This document shows, piece by piece, positions 7,792 through 15,764 of a DNA stretch of 50,914 nt. A program made the position numbers and the translations under genes. Positions within the stretch are counted from its first letter, which is position 1; every line of letters begins with the position of its first letter. Location: assembly GCA_017399165.1 (NCBI GenBank), contig JAFQEF010000134.1, forward strand, positions 1 to 50,914, given 5' to 3'. The DNA comes from Akkermansia sp. (GTDB lineage: Bacteria; Verrucomicrobiota; Verrucomicrobiia; Verrucomicrobiales; Akkermansiaceae). Below the pieces are notes generated by a model, which made no database searches, had not been told where the DNA came from, and worked only from the letters and a program-made list of their open reading frames with translations.

Positions 7792-9300
7792 ATGGAGCAA
7801 AAAGCGTACATAGCCATCGACCTGAAATCCTTTTATGCCTCTGTGGAGTGCATAGAGAGGGGGCTGGACCCGCTGAATACCAACTTGGTGGTTGCAGATG
7901 AGGGGAGAACGGACAAAACCATTTGTCTGGCCGTTACCCCGGCACTCAAATCATACGGCATACCCGGCAGACCCCGGCTATTTGAAGTACTCCAAAAGGT
8001 AAAGGAGGTAAATGCTGAGCGGGCCTACAACGCGCGGGGGCGCAAGCTTTGCGGAGGGTCTCACCTGCACTCAGAGCTGCAGCAAAACCCACAACTTGCG
8101 GTGGAGTTTTTGATTGCCCCACCCCGCATGGCACATTACATGGAGTACAGCACCCGCATTTTTAAGGTATACACCAAATATGTATCTGCGGAGCATATTG
8201 TGGTGTACTCTATAGATGAGGTGTTTATGGATGCCACACCCTACCTTGCCACCTACGGCTGCGCCGCCCATGAACTGGCAAAACGCATTGTGCAGGATGT
8301 GTTAAAAACCACCGGCATTACCGCCACCGCAGGCATTGGCACCAACCTGTATCTGGCTAAAGTTGCCATGGATATTGTAGCCAAGCACATAGAACTCGAT
8401 GCCGATGGCGTGCGCATTGCCGAGCTGAACGAACTGAGCTACCGCCACAGGCTGTGGGCTCACCGCCCGCTGACGGATTTTTGGCGTCTGGGGAGGGGGT
8501 ATGCTCGCAAGCTGGAGCACCACGGGCTCTACACCATGGGAGACATTGCCCGCAGATCCCTGCAAAATGAGGACTCCCTGTACCGCATGTTCGGTAAAAA
8601 TGCAGAGCTGCTCATTGACCATGCTTGGGGGCATGAGCCCTGCACCATTGAGGCGATTAAAACCTACCACCCCGACAGCAAGAGCTTGGGCTCCGGGCAA
8701 GTGTTACACGAGCCCTACTCGCCACAGAAAGCCAAGTTGGTGCTGAGAGAAATGGCAGACCTGCTCACGCTGGATTTGGTAAAGAAAGGCTTAGTGACAG
8801 ACCAAATTGTTATCACCGTGGGGTATGATATCGAGAACCTGACAGACCCCACCAGGCGCAAAAGGTACAAAGGCGGTGTCAAGACGGACTCCTACGGGCG
8901 CGCCGTGCCCGAACCTGCTCACGGCTCCATAAATTTAGGACGTTTCACGGCATCTACAAAGCTCATTTTGCAAGCCGTTACAAAGCTGGCAGATAAACTG
9001 CTGAACAATGACTTGCTGGTGCGCCGTTTGACGGTTGTTGCCAACCATGTTGTGCAGGAATCTGAGCTGCCGCACCAGCCTCAACAAAGCGAGCAGTTGG
9101 AGCTTTTCAGAGACTACGCGGCAGAGCAAGCCCACAAGGAGCAGGAAGAGATTCTGCTGCAAAAAGAGCGAAACATGCAGCAAGCCATGCTCCGCATACG
9201 CAATAAGTTCGGCAAGAACGCCATACTCAGAGGCATGAATCTGGAGGAGGGCGCCACGGCTCGAGACCGCAACTCACAAATAGGAGGCCACAAGGCATGA
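7792..9300 (+). CDS. Y-family (DinB/UmuC-like) translesion DNA polymerase
   Basis: An error-prone polymerase for damage bypass. The N-terminus AIDLKSFYASVE carries the first catalytic Asp. SIDEVFMDAT holds the Asp-Glu pair, and TAGIGTNLYLAK with a helix-hairpin stretch follows. From memory it matches the subgroup found on Firmicutes mobile elements, including the closing MNLEEGAT and NSQIGGHKA. The longer frame could begin at 7660, but its first 44 residues do not resemble the family and the promoter at 7750-7778 lies inside them. The ATG at 7792 gives 502 aa with a normal start. The stop overlaps the YolD start by four bases. Confidence 0.92.
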   Translation: MEQKAYIAIDLKSFYASVECIERGLDPLNTNLVVADEGRTDKTICLAVTPALKSYGIPGRPRLFEVLQKVKEVNAERAYNARGRKLCGGSHLHSELQQNPQLAVEFLIAPPRMAHYMEYSTRIFKVYTKYVSAEHIVVYSIDEVFMDATPYLATYGCAAHELAKRIVQDVLKTTGITATAGIGTNLYLAKVAMDIVAKHIELDADGVRIAELNELSYRHRLWAHRPLTDFWRLGRGYARKLEHHGLYTMGDIARRSLQNEDSLYRMFGKNAELLIDHAWGHEPCTIEAIKTYHPDSKSLGSGQVLHEPYSPQKAKLVLREMADLLTLDLVKKGLVTDQIVITVGYDIENLTDPTRRKRYKGGVKTDSYGRAVPEPAHGSINLGRFTASTKLILQAVTKLADKLLNNDLLVRRLTVVANHVVQESELPHQPQQSEQLELFRDYAAEQAHKEQEEILLQKERNMQQAMLRIRNKFGKNAILRGMNLEEGATARDRNSQIGGHKA

Positions 9301-9710
9301 ACCCCGACAGCACAGACCAATACGCAGATATTATTCACCTGCCCCGCCCCGTTTCTCATACGCACCCGCCCATGAGCATGGAGGACCGCGCCGCACAGTT
9401 CTCCCCCTTTGCCGCCCTCACCGGGCACGATGCCGCCATTGCTGAGGCTGCCAGACTCACCGATCAGCGCCCCATATTGGATGAATACACCAAATGGCAC
9501 ATCAGCGACACACTGCAACTGGCCGCAGAAAATCCGCAATTAACTTTGCACATCGTCTATTTTGTGCCGGATACCCGCAAAACCGGTGGCAGCTACGCAG
9601 AGGCTTGTGGCTGCGTCAAAAAATTGATACCACACCGTCAATTATTGATACTGAACAACGGGCAACAAATTTGCATTAACGATATTGTAGAGCTCACCTG
9701 CCACGGGTAA
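9297..9710 (+). CDS. YolD-like protein
   Basis: A 137-aa protein with the YolD-like core MSMEDRAAQFSPFAALTGHD, beginning about 24 residues in. In Firmicutes, YolD-like genes sit directly next to Y-family polymerases and are thought to assist or regulate them. The same pairing is kept here with a four-base ATGA overlap. It has no signal peptide. The C-terminal half resembles a small beta-rich domain ending NDIVELTCHG. Together with the polymerase it forms a two-gene cassette that is foreign in appearance to a Verrucomicrobiota genome. Confidence 0.88.
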   Translation: MNPDSTDQYADIIHLPRPVSHTHPPMSMEDRAAQFSPFAALTGHDAAIAEAARLTDQRPILDEYTKWHISDTLQLAAENPQLTLHIVYFVPDTRKTGGSYAEACGCVKKLIPHRQLLILNNGQQICINDIVELTCHG

Positions 9711-9731
9711 GTTCAGGCAATGAATATTCCG

Positions 9732-9803
9732 CAGCCCCGGCGGGAATCGAACCCACATTTGCCCTTTAGGAGAGGGCCGTTCTATCCATTGAACTACGGG
9801 GCC
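9732..9803 (-). tRNA. tRNA-Arg (anticodon CCT)
   Basis: The acceptor stem GGCCCCG pairs with CGGGGCT (one G-U pair), with discriminator G. The 7-base anticodon loop CTCCTAA gives anticodon CCT, reading AGG. The T-loop GTTCGATTC is present. It is 72 bases long with no encoded CCA. It lies on the minus strand, convergent with the YolD gene. Confidence 0.95.
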
Positions 9804-9817
9804 GTGAGGCGGGTGAT

Positions 9818-9846
9818 ATTAGACAGGAAAAGGCGGGGCTTTTCAA
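9818..9846 (-). promoter_or_regulatory. tRNA-Arg promoter
   Basis: On the minus strand TTGAAA (9841-9846), 17 bp, TCTAAT (9818-9823). The tRNA begins 15 bases beyond the -10, a usual distance for a tRNA gene. Confidence 0.55.
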
Positions 9847-9861
9847 GTACTATGTGTGTCC

Positions 9862-10686
9862 TCATGCAACAAAGGCAGAGGAGAGTTGCTCCAATTGCTG
9901 AGGCGTGAGGTATTTTTTGAGGATGGGGAGCATGCGTGCCAGGTACTCCGGGCGAGACCAACCATGCAGAGGCTGGGGGGTGGGTTTCTCGAACGCCCAG
10001 GTGGGGATGGGCAGCACGAGATCCAGCACAGAGGGGGCTGTGGCAGCCATGCGCACCAAAAGTGCTGTTACGGAGTCTGCCAGCTGCGGGTGTGCCGAGA
10101 GCACGTTGAGTACCCACTGATAACTCAGGTGGTTACCCGGGGGTGTCAAGGCCACCAGCATGGGCTGCAGCTGCTCTGCCGGCAGGTTGCACAGCTTATC
10201 CAACAAGGGGAGAGCGCGCATATCGCTGAGCCCTAAGATGGCACTGAGGGCAGCGGGGTTGCATTGCGGCATGCGGATGATGAGGTTCACCAAGGTTTCC
10301 ACCCCTTGTAATTTTTGGGTGGCAGAGGGCTGCGACAAGGTAACCAGTTGCATGGCGGCAGCACTGCTGATGAGAGCCTCGGGCTCGCAAACGGCAAAGG
10401 GAATGAAGGCACGCCAGCCCTCCCCCTTACGTTGAGTGATAAAACGCACCAGCTGCTTAAGCGCAGCACCGCGCCCCGCAGGAGAAACCTTGGTGCAGAA
10501 CACCTCGTATGCTTTGATGTTGTCCGGCAGGCGGGCGGGATCATTACCGGTCATGAGACCACAGGCTATCATGGCCAAGGGCCATTGGTCCGCACCGATT
10601 TCATGAATACGGACGGGATCCACCACCATGGCAGCAAGGCGCTCCAGCTCGGAGAGCATGGAGAAATTATCCTGAAAAAGCCCCAT
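9862..10686 (-). CDS. Uncharacterised helical-repeat-like protein (274 aa)
   Basis: A soluble 274-aa protein without signal peptide. It consists almost wholly of short amphipathic helices with Ala/Leu-rich repeats (for example ALSAILGLSDMRALPLLDKL and MLVALTPPGNHLSYQWVLNVL). This suggests an alpha-solenoid of HEAT or similar type, probably a protein-interaction surface. I do not recognise the family. It is the last gene of a minus-strand series starting at 13248 and begins 23 bases after the stop of the membrane protein gene at 10710. No Shine-Dalgarno sequence precedes the ATG. Confidence 0.75.
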   Translation of the reverse strand: MGLFQDNFSMLSELERLAAMVVDPVRIHEIGADQWPLAMIACGLMTGNDPARLPDNIKAYEVFCTKVSPAGRGAALKQLVRFITQRKGEGWRAFIPFAVCEPEALISSAAAMQLVTLSQPSATQKLQGVETLVNLIIRMPQCNPAALSAILGLSDMRALPLLDKLCNLPAEQLQPMLVALTPPGNHLSYQWVLNVLSAHPQLADSVTALLVRMAATAPSVLDLVLPIPTWAFEKPTPQPLHGWSRPEYLARMLPILKKYLTPQQLEQLSSAFVA

Positions 10687-10709
10687 AACAAGTAACGGTT
10701 AACAGTGCA

Positions 10710-11591
10710 TCAGTTGGAAGCCGGCAGAGTGGATAAATCCGACGGCATGGAGGGCAGCATTTCCTCTACCGAGGTCGTGGGAACGGGCTTGGCAAAGATA
10801 TCATCCGTGCCGTTGGCGGAGGCTTCCGCAGCGGGGGCATCAAGAGCGGGAGCCACAGGCACGGGAGCATCCACCCCGCTCTCCAACAGGTCTGAGCGCA
10901 CGGCAATATCATTGTTTGCGCCGAGGGCAAAGAGGGGGCTATCCGGGCAAGCAGCACGGGCTTGGGTCAAATAACCGGCGGCTTGCTCTGTTTTACCTTG
11001 ATTCCAAGCAATATCGCACAGGTTTACATAGGCGCGTGCCGTGTAAGCATTGCGGGGCATGGCGATAACGCGCTTCCAGTAAAGGGAGGCTTTATCGTCA
11101 TCGCCGTCTTTAGTAAAGCGCATGGCCAAAGACACACAGGCACGCAGGCGCACCATGTCGTTCTCTGCCTTATCAGCCAATGCGACCAAGGCCGAGAAAT
11201 CCGTATGGGCGGGATCCGTTATCTCTCTCATAGCTTTAAGGAGAGCGGCGGTCTCAGCGGAGGGGGTATCGGCATAGTCGGCCAACACGGTATCAAGAGC
11301 CTGAGGGTCATAATTTTGCGGGGAGAGCGTGGTATCCGTCACCGTGGCACCCACAGACTTTACAATCAAAGCCCCGGCATCGGCAATCTGCTGCTCACCA
11401 TGGGCATACCAAGCAGTGGCGGCAGTGGCAACAATAGCCAAGCCAATGCCACCGTAAATGAGTTTCTTGTAATGCTTGTTCAGGAATACCTCATGCTTGG
11501 CGGGGCCGAGGTCAATCTCACCAATGGCCTTAATTTCTTCGGGAGAAAGAGGCATCTCCTCAGGGTTCTGTTTCGTGTTATTCGTTTCCAT
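10710..11591 (-). CDS. Membrane-anchored TPR-like protein (YfgM-type topology)
   Basis: A 293-aa protein with about 45 cytoplasmic residues, one membrane segment (LIYGGIGLAIVATAATAWYA), then a periplasmic helical region with TPR-like repeats. An example is LYWKRVIAMPRNAYTARAYVNLCDIAWNQGKTEQAAGYLTQA. The C-terminal tail is rich in Ala, Pro and acidic residues. The layout recalls YfgM, an ancillary translocon and chaperone factor, but similarity is only structural. The longer frame from 11642 overlaps metF by 46 bases. The ATG at 11591 lies four bases after the metF stop and is preferred. Confidence 0.75.
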   Translation of the reverse strand: METNNTKQNPEEMPLSPEEIKAIGEIDLGPAKHEVFLNKHYKKLIYGGIGLAIVATAATAWYAHGEQQIADAGALIVKSVGATVTDTTLSPQNYDPQALDTVLADYADTPSAETAALLKAMREITDPAHTDFSALVALADKAENDMVRLRACVSLAMRFTKDGDDDKASLYWKRVIAMPRNAYTARAYVNLCDIAWNQGKTEQAAGYLTQARAACPDSPLFALGANNDIAVRSDLLESGVDAPVPVAPALDAPAAEASANGTDDIFAKPVPTTSVEEMLPSMPSDLSTLPASN

Positions 11592-11595
11592 GGAT

Positions 11596-12537
11596 TCAGG
11601 ATTTATATAAGCTACTGAGCATGTGGATGCGGTCCACATCAAAATAATTATTGATACCGAGGTTGCGGTAAATCTCCAGCGTGGCGCGGGAGCGGTTAAG
11701 GGTATAGAAGTGGATGCCGTCTACATCTGCATCCAACAGCTCGGCGCACTGGTTGCTGGCATAGTTGATGCCGATGCGCTCTATGGCAGAGCGCTCGCCA
11801 CCGGCACGTAGCATGGCTTTGAATAGTCTTGCGGGGAAATTAGTGCCGGCAGAAAGCTCTGCCATGCGGTTCATGCCGGAGATGGAGGTGATGGGCATGA
11901 TGCCGGCAATGATGGGCACATCAATACCGACCAAGCGGCAGCGATCCCTGAAGTCGAAGAAGGCGTGGTTATCAAAGAATAGCTGCGTGCAAATGTAGTC
12001 TGCCCCTTCATCCACTTTGGCTTTCAGGTAATCCATCTCGCGGATGCGATTAGGGGTATCGGGGTGTCCCTCACAAAAGCCGGCAACACCAATGGTGAGG
12101 CGGTTCGGCAAGCGGTTGCGAGACTCCCAGTCGCGAATGAAGCGCACCAGCTCAGCCGCATGTCGGAAGGCATCTTTTGAGGGGTCGTAAGGCCGGTTAC
12201 GGGGAGCATCCCCCCTTAATGCTAATACGGCTTGGGCACCGGCTTTGGCATAGCCCTCTAAAATCTGTTCAATTTCAGCCTCTGTATGCCCCACGCAGGT
12301 GAGGTGTGGCACGGTGGGGATACCGCGTGCCACCATATCTTGTACAACAGAGCGGGTCAGCTCTCTGGAGCCACCGCCTGCACCATAAGTAACGCTGACA
12401 AAGCTGGGGCGGAACTCCTGCAACTTGATGACGGTATCCATCAATGCCTCCGCTCCCTCCTGAGTTTTCGGCGGAAAAAACTCGAAGGAGAAGCTGGGGG
12501 TTCTGTCGAACAGTACGGAGGGGGAGTTTACAGACAT
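11596..12537 (-). CDS. metF: Methylenetetrahydrofolate reductase
   Basis: Reduces 5,10-methylene-THF to 5-methyl-THF for methionine synthesis, as a cytoplasmic FAD enzyme with a TIM-barrel fold. It shows FSFEFFPPKTQEG at the start with the catalytic Glu, then SVTYGAGGGSR, PHLTCVGH, ALRGDAP, and DYICTQLFFDN with PIIAGIMPI. At 313 aa it is a normal bacterial length. It sits mid-operon, 36 bases after the coiled-coil membrane protein gene. Its stop is four bases before the next start. A link to the folA-thyA operon is through folate metabolism only. Confidence 0.95.
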   Translation of the reverse strand: MSVNSPSVLFDRTPSFSFEFFPPKTQEGAEALMDTVIKLQEFRPSFVSVTYGAGGGSRELTRSVVQDMVARGIPTVPHLTCVGHTEAEIEQILEGYAKAGAQAVLALRGDAPRNRPYDPSKDAFRHAAELVRFIRDWESRNRLPNRLTIGVAGFCEGHPDTPNRIREMDYLKAKVDEGADYICTQLFFDNHAFFDFRDRCRLVGIDVPIIAGIMPITSISGMNRMAELSAGTNFPARLFKAMLRAGGERSAIERIGINYASNQCAELLDADVDGIHFYTLNRSRATLEIYRNLGINNYFDVDRIHMLSSLYKS

Positions 12538-12573
12538 ATTCTTACTTGTAACCTATATAACAGCAACACCGCA

Positions 12574-13248
12574 TTAAAGCCCGGCAGGGACGTCATCCAT
12601 GCTCTTTTTGCGCAGCTCATCTGCGGTGTCAAAAGGGGTGAGAATCACCAAATCTCCCTTAGCGGGTTTGGGGCGCTCAATATCACCCTCTTGAGGGGTG
12701 GAGAAAGAATCCGTCTTAATATCAGCAATAAACTCGCCGGACTCCTCGTAGAAACGGGTTACAACGGCCTCGCAAATGATGTATTCATCCGCACCGCGGC
12801 GCAATGCCACCACCAAGCCCTCAGAGATTTGCTGGTCACCAAGCGGTTTGAAAGAGAAGAAGCCGGCATCCAAAGCCACCTCTGTCACCATGCCGAGGGC
12901 GGCAGCCTCTGCGGATTCGCGGGCGAGCTCCTCAGCCATGGCCTGCTCACTTTCGCGGCGTTGCTGCTCCTCTGCCTGGGCAATGGTGCGGTGCTCTTCA
13001 TTGGCATGCACGCGGTCCTCTGCCTTGCGGGATTCAGCACGCAATTTTTCGAGCGCCGCGGCAGAGTCGGAGTCCTCTTGCACCTCGGAAGCCGTTTCAG
13101 CATTAGTCACTAAGGCATTTGTGGCTTTGGTGCGGTTATAATCCTCAAAGGCACGCTGCTGGTTGGGCAACATGGCAATCACAAAATAAAACAAGAGTGC
13201 TACCACCAACACCATTAAACTGAGAATTGCAATACGGAATCCGTTCAT
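12574..13248 (-). CDS. Membrane-anchored coiled-coil protein, unknown function
   Basis: A 224-aa protein with an N-terminal membrane anchor (ILSLMVLVVALLFYFVIAML). A charged Ala/Glu/Lys-rich coiled-coil follows from about residue 55 to 130 (ALEKLRAESRKAEDRVHANEE). A small C-terminal beta-rich domain then runs from about 135 to 224. Most of the protein is expected in the periplasm or along the membrane. The family is not recognised. It is the first gene of the five-gene minus-strand series that includes metF. Its promoter places the transcript start almost on the ATG. Confidence 0.75.
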   Translation of the reverse strand: MNGFRIAILSLMVLVVALLFYFVIAMLPNQQRAFEDYNRTKATNALVTNAETASEVQEDSDSAAALEKLRAESRKAEDRVHANEEHRTIAQAEEQQRRESEQAMAEELARESAEAAALGMVTEVALDAGFFSFKPLGDQQISEGLVVALRRGADEYIICEAVVTRFYEESGEFIADIKTDSFSTPQEGDIERPKPAKGDLVILTPFDTADELRKKSMDDVPAGL

Positions 13249-13255
13249 GCACGCG

Positions 13256-13283
13256 AGTATAGCATATTTTCATGAGCATTCAA
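13256..13283 (-). promoter_or_regulatory. Promoter of the metF gene series
   Basis: On the minus strand TTGAAT (13278-13283), 16 bp, TATACT (13256-13261). Only seven bases separate the -10 from the ATG at 13248, so the mRNA should begin at or within a base of the start codon. Confidence 0.62.
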
Positions 13284-13337
13284 GCACAGAATATGTCAGA
13301 ATTTGCGCAATCTGCGTCAAACAGTCGGGATTTAGAC

Positions 13338-13366
13338 TTGCAAGAAATATAAATTAGGCGTAAAAT
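13338..13366 (+). promoter_or_regulatory. pgsA promoter
   Basis: TTGCAA (13338-13343), 17 bp, TAAAAT (13361-13366). The upstream ATG at 13365 overlaps the -10 and cannot be in the transcript. The ATG at 13377 is ten bases beyond it. This decides the pgsA start. Confidence 0.65.
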
Positions 13367-13376
13367 GCCCGCGTAC

Positions 13377-14018
13377 ATGCTGAATCTGCCGAATACCATC
13401 ACACTAACAAGAATCGCGCTCGTCATTGTCTTCACCGTGGCGTTGAGCATAGACGGCGTTGCCCCCATGCTCAGCAGAGCCCCCATGGATGCCATACCGT
13501 ACAGCGGCTGGTTTGTACCCTTGAATGCCGGGCTTTGCATTGCATTATGGGCCTTTGTGGTAGGGGCTATCAGCGACTTTTTGGATGGACACTTGGCGCG
13601 CAAGTACAATTTGGTTACCAACTTCGGCAAACTGATAGATCCGCTTGCGGATAAGATATTGGTATGCGCTGCATTTGTGTACCTTACCTATGTGGGGATG
13701 TGCCCGTTTTGGGCAACCATCATCATTGTGTTCCGTGAGTTTTTGGTAACCGGGCTGCGTCAACTTGCCGTAGAGCAAGGGAAAGTGATGGCAGCAGACC
13801 GCAGCGGCAAATGGAAGACCGCTGTACAGCTCACCTACTGCATATCCTGCTTGGTGCACCTGTGCTATGCCGGCAACCTGCCGGAGCCGTTGCATTCTCT
13901 CTCCGTTGGTGAGGGAGGCTATTGGCTGAGAGAAATCTCCCTGTGGCTCAGCATTGCACTCACCCTGTGGAGCGGGATAAACTACTGCGTGCAAAGCCGT
14001 CATTTTCTGAAAGGCTGA
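13377..14018 (+). CDS. pgsA: CDP-diacylglycerol-glycerol-3-phosphate 3-phosphatidyltransferase
   Basis: An integral membrane enzyme that makes phosphatidylglycerol phosphate, the committed step to phosphatidylglycerol and cardiolipin. The CDP-alcohol phosphotransferase signature DG-x2-AR-x8-G-x3-D-x3-D is complete, from DGHLAR to DPLAD. The N-terminus MLNLPNTITLTRI aligns with PgsA proteins (start, then PNxLTxxR), which supports the ATG at 13377 over the one at 13365. The 213-aa product has several hydrophobic segments. Another CDP-alcohol transferase is possible, but the N-terminus favours PgsA. Confidence 0.92.
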   Translation: MLNLPNTITLTRIALVIVFTVALSIDGVAPMLSRAPMDAIPYSGWFVPLNAGLCIALWAFVVGAISDFLDGHLARKYNLVTNFGKLIDPLADKILVCAAFVYLTYVGMCPFWATIIIVFREFLVTGLRQLAVEQGKVMAADRSGKWKTAVQLTYCISCLVHLCYAGNLPEPLHSLSVGEGGYWLREISLWLSIALTLWSGINYCVQSRHFLKG

Positions 14019-14030
14019 TACGTTTTTAGC

Positions 14031-14059
14031 TCGCCAAAGGGCAATAAATGTGGTAGAGT
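14031..14059 (+). promoter_or_regulatory. Possible promoter of the lipoprotein-M23-TPR operon
   Basis: TCGCCA (14031-14036), 17 bp, TAGAGT (14054-14059). It lies 30 bases before the ATG at 14090. The -35 is weaker than others in the window. Confidence 0.4.
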
Positions 14060-14089
14060 TGAAAGAGTAACACCACATTTACACCACTT

Positions 14090-14668
14090 ATGAAGTTTTT
14101 ACGAACCGCAAGTGCCATAGCTGCCATAGGAGCCGCACTGCTCTGCAGCTGCCAGCAAAAAACGTATCCCGTCTTTTTCCTGGCGCAAGAAGGGCATGAT
14201 GACCAGGATCCCTCCGCTTACACAAGTGCAAAACACATTGTTTATTATAACGGCAGGGCTTACACACGCAGCCCGGTGATGACGTTGAACCACTTCTCCA
14301 AATTCAAGTCCGAGCTGGACCCCACGGACGGCTCTTACGGAGTCACCCTGTATGCTAAGCCGGAGTGGAAAATGCACCTTTACACCCAAACGCTGCACAA
14401 GGATGGCCTCATTATGCTGCCTGTGGTCAATGGCTTAGCCATGGAGCCCATGCGCATCAGCCCGGTGAGTGACGGCATTCTTAAAATCTGGAACGGATTG
14501 AATGGCTATGACTTGTGGCGAATCTCCCGCACGGTTGAACCGATTAACCCGGAGATTGAGGAAAAGCGCTATCTGAAAGAGAATCCGCGCCCGATTCCCA
14601 AGATGCCGAAGGATGTACAACAGCGCAAAGACTTCACCGGACGCACCGTGGGTGAAATCTTCAACTAA
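14090..14668 (+). CDS. Putative lipoprotein, unknown function (192 aa)
   Basis: A type II signal peptide ends in LLCSC, so Cys20 would be lipidated. The mature part of about 170 residues seems globular and beta-rich, with VMTLNHFSKFKSELDPTDGSYGVTLYAKPEW and a Pro/Lys-rich C-terminus. The family is not recognised. It is followed after 22 bases by an M23 peptidase gene and then by a large exported TPR protein, so it probably belongs to an envelope operon. Confidence 0.75.
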   Translation: MKFLRTASAIAAIGAALLCSCQQKTYPVFFLAQEGHDDQDPSAYTSAKHIVYYNGRAYTRSPVMTLNHFSKFKSELDPTDGSYGVTLYAKPEWKMHLYTQTLHKDGLIMLPVVNGLAMEPMRISPVSDGILKIWNGLNGYDLWRISRTVEPINPEIEEKRYLKENPRPIPKMPKDVQQRKDFTGRTVGEIFN

Positions 14669-14690
14669 TACCGCGCATTAGCCCCCCCTC

Positions 14691-15752
14691 ATGAGAGCCA
14701 CGATACAAGCACTTTTGCTCGCGCCGGCAATGTGGCTGCAGCTTCACGCAGCGCAAGACTTGGTCTACAAATTGCCCACCGACAATGATGCGTTGTACCG
14801 TGGTGACAATGAGGGGTATTTTATGTATTGTGACCGTTGGTTTGAAGGCAAGCACCTGCAACCTTGGGAGGCAGGCAGCTATGGGTTCACCCGCAATGCC
14901 AAAAGGATTCACAACGGCAAAATTATATGCACCAAGCTGCATGAAGGCATAGATGTAAAGCCCATACGCAGAGATGCCGCCAACGAACCGTTGGATGAAG
15001 TGCGCCCCATTGCCCCCGGGGTGGTTGCCTACACCGCAACCTCCCCCGGTGCCAGTAATTACGGCAGATATGTGGTTATAGCACACGAGGTACCGGAGGG
15101 CACGGTGTACAGCCTGTACGCCCACCTGCGCAGCATCAACTGCGAGGTAGGGCAACGCGTGGGATATGAGGATGTCATCGGCGGGCTCGGCTACAGCGGG
15201 GTAGGCCTCAACAAGGTTCGTGCCCATTGTCATTTGGAGCTGTGCCTGATGGTGCACTCGGAGTTTCACAAATTCTGCCCCGCCAACAACAAACACGGCT
15301 TGTTCAACGGGCACAACCTCATCGGCATCAACGCGGCAGATATTTTGCTCAAAAGCCGTGGCAACACGCCGTTCTCACTGGCAGCATACATCAGCAACCT
15401 GCCGGAGCATTACCGCGTGCGCGTGCCACGCAAAGAAGACATGCCGGATTTTTTGAAACGCTACCCCTTTTTATACAAGGGCGATTGGGGAAAACAAAGT
15501 GCCGCTTTAGACATTGCATTTACGGCAGAGGGCGTGCCCATAGCCGTGTATGCATCGGATACGGCTGTGGCAGAGCCCACCGTCATTTCTTGCAAGCCCA
15601 TGCCGGTGTTTCAACCGGATTGCACCGCCAACAGGCTGGCGGGTAAAAGCACCAACGCGCACCTGACGGCATCCGGCAAAACTTTTATCAACAGATTTAT
15701 ATGGCAAGAAGAGCCCCCTGCCCCCACCCCGCAGGCGGCTGAGCAACAATGA
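14691..15752 (+). CDS. Exported M23-family (LytM-like) metallopeptidase
   Basis: A secreted peptidoglycan endopeptidase candidate. A signal peptide of about 20 residues (ALLLAPAMWLQLHAA) precedes the domain. The M23 motifs are present: HEGID (His84, Asp88), YSLYAHL (His145) and HCHLEL (His179, His181). The zinc ligands His, Asp and His and the catalytic His are intact, so it should be active. The C-terminal about 150 residues carry no recognised domain and end in a Pro/Ala-rich tail. It lies between the lipoprotein and TPR genes, with 22 and 12 bases between genes, and no Shine-Dalgarno sequence before its ATG. Confidence 0.85.
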   Translation: MRATIQALLLAPAMWLQLHAAQDLVYKLPTDNDALYRGDNEGYFMYCDRWFEGKHLQPWEAGSYGFTRNAKRIHNGKIICTKLHEGIDVKPIRRDAANEPLDEVRPIAPGVVAYTATSPGASNYGRYVVIAHEVPEGTVYSLYAHLRSINCEVGQRVGYEDVIGGLGYSGVGLNKVRAHCHLELCLMVHSEFHKFCPANNKHGLFNGHNLIGINAADILLKSRGNTPFSLAAYISNLPEHYRVRVPRKEDMPDFLKRYPFLYKGDWGKQSAALDIAFTAEGVPIAVYASDTAVAEPTVISCKPMPVFQPDCTANRLAGKSTNAHLTASGKTFINRFIWQEEPPAPTPQAAEQQ

Positions 15753-15764
15753 TTCGATACGGAT

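Noticed and set aside
7700..7795. A LexA-type SOS operator before the polymerase gene
   Set aside because: GTGTACAC-like bases near the -10 caught the eye, but no recognised LexA consensus is present and the lineage's operator is unknown.
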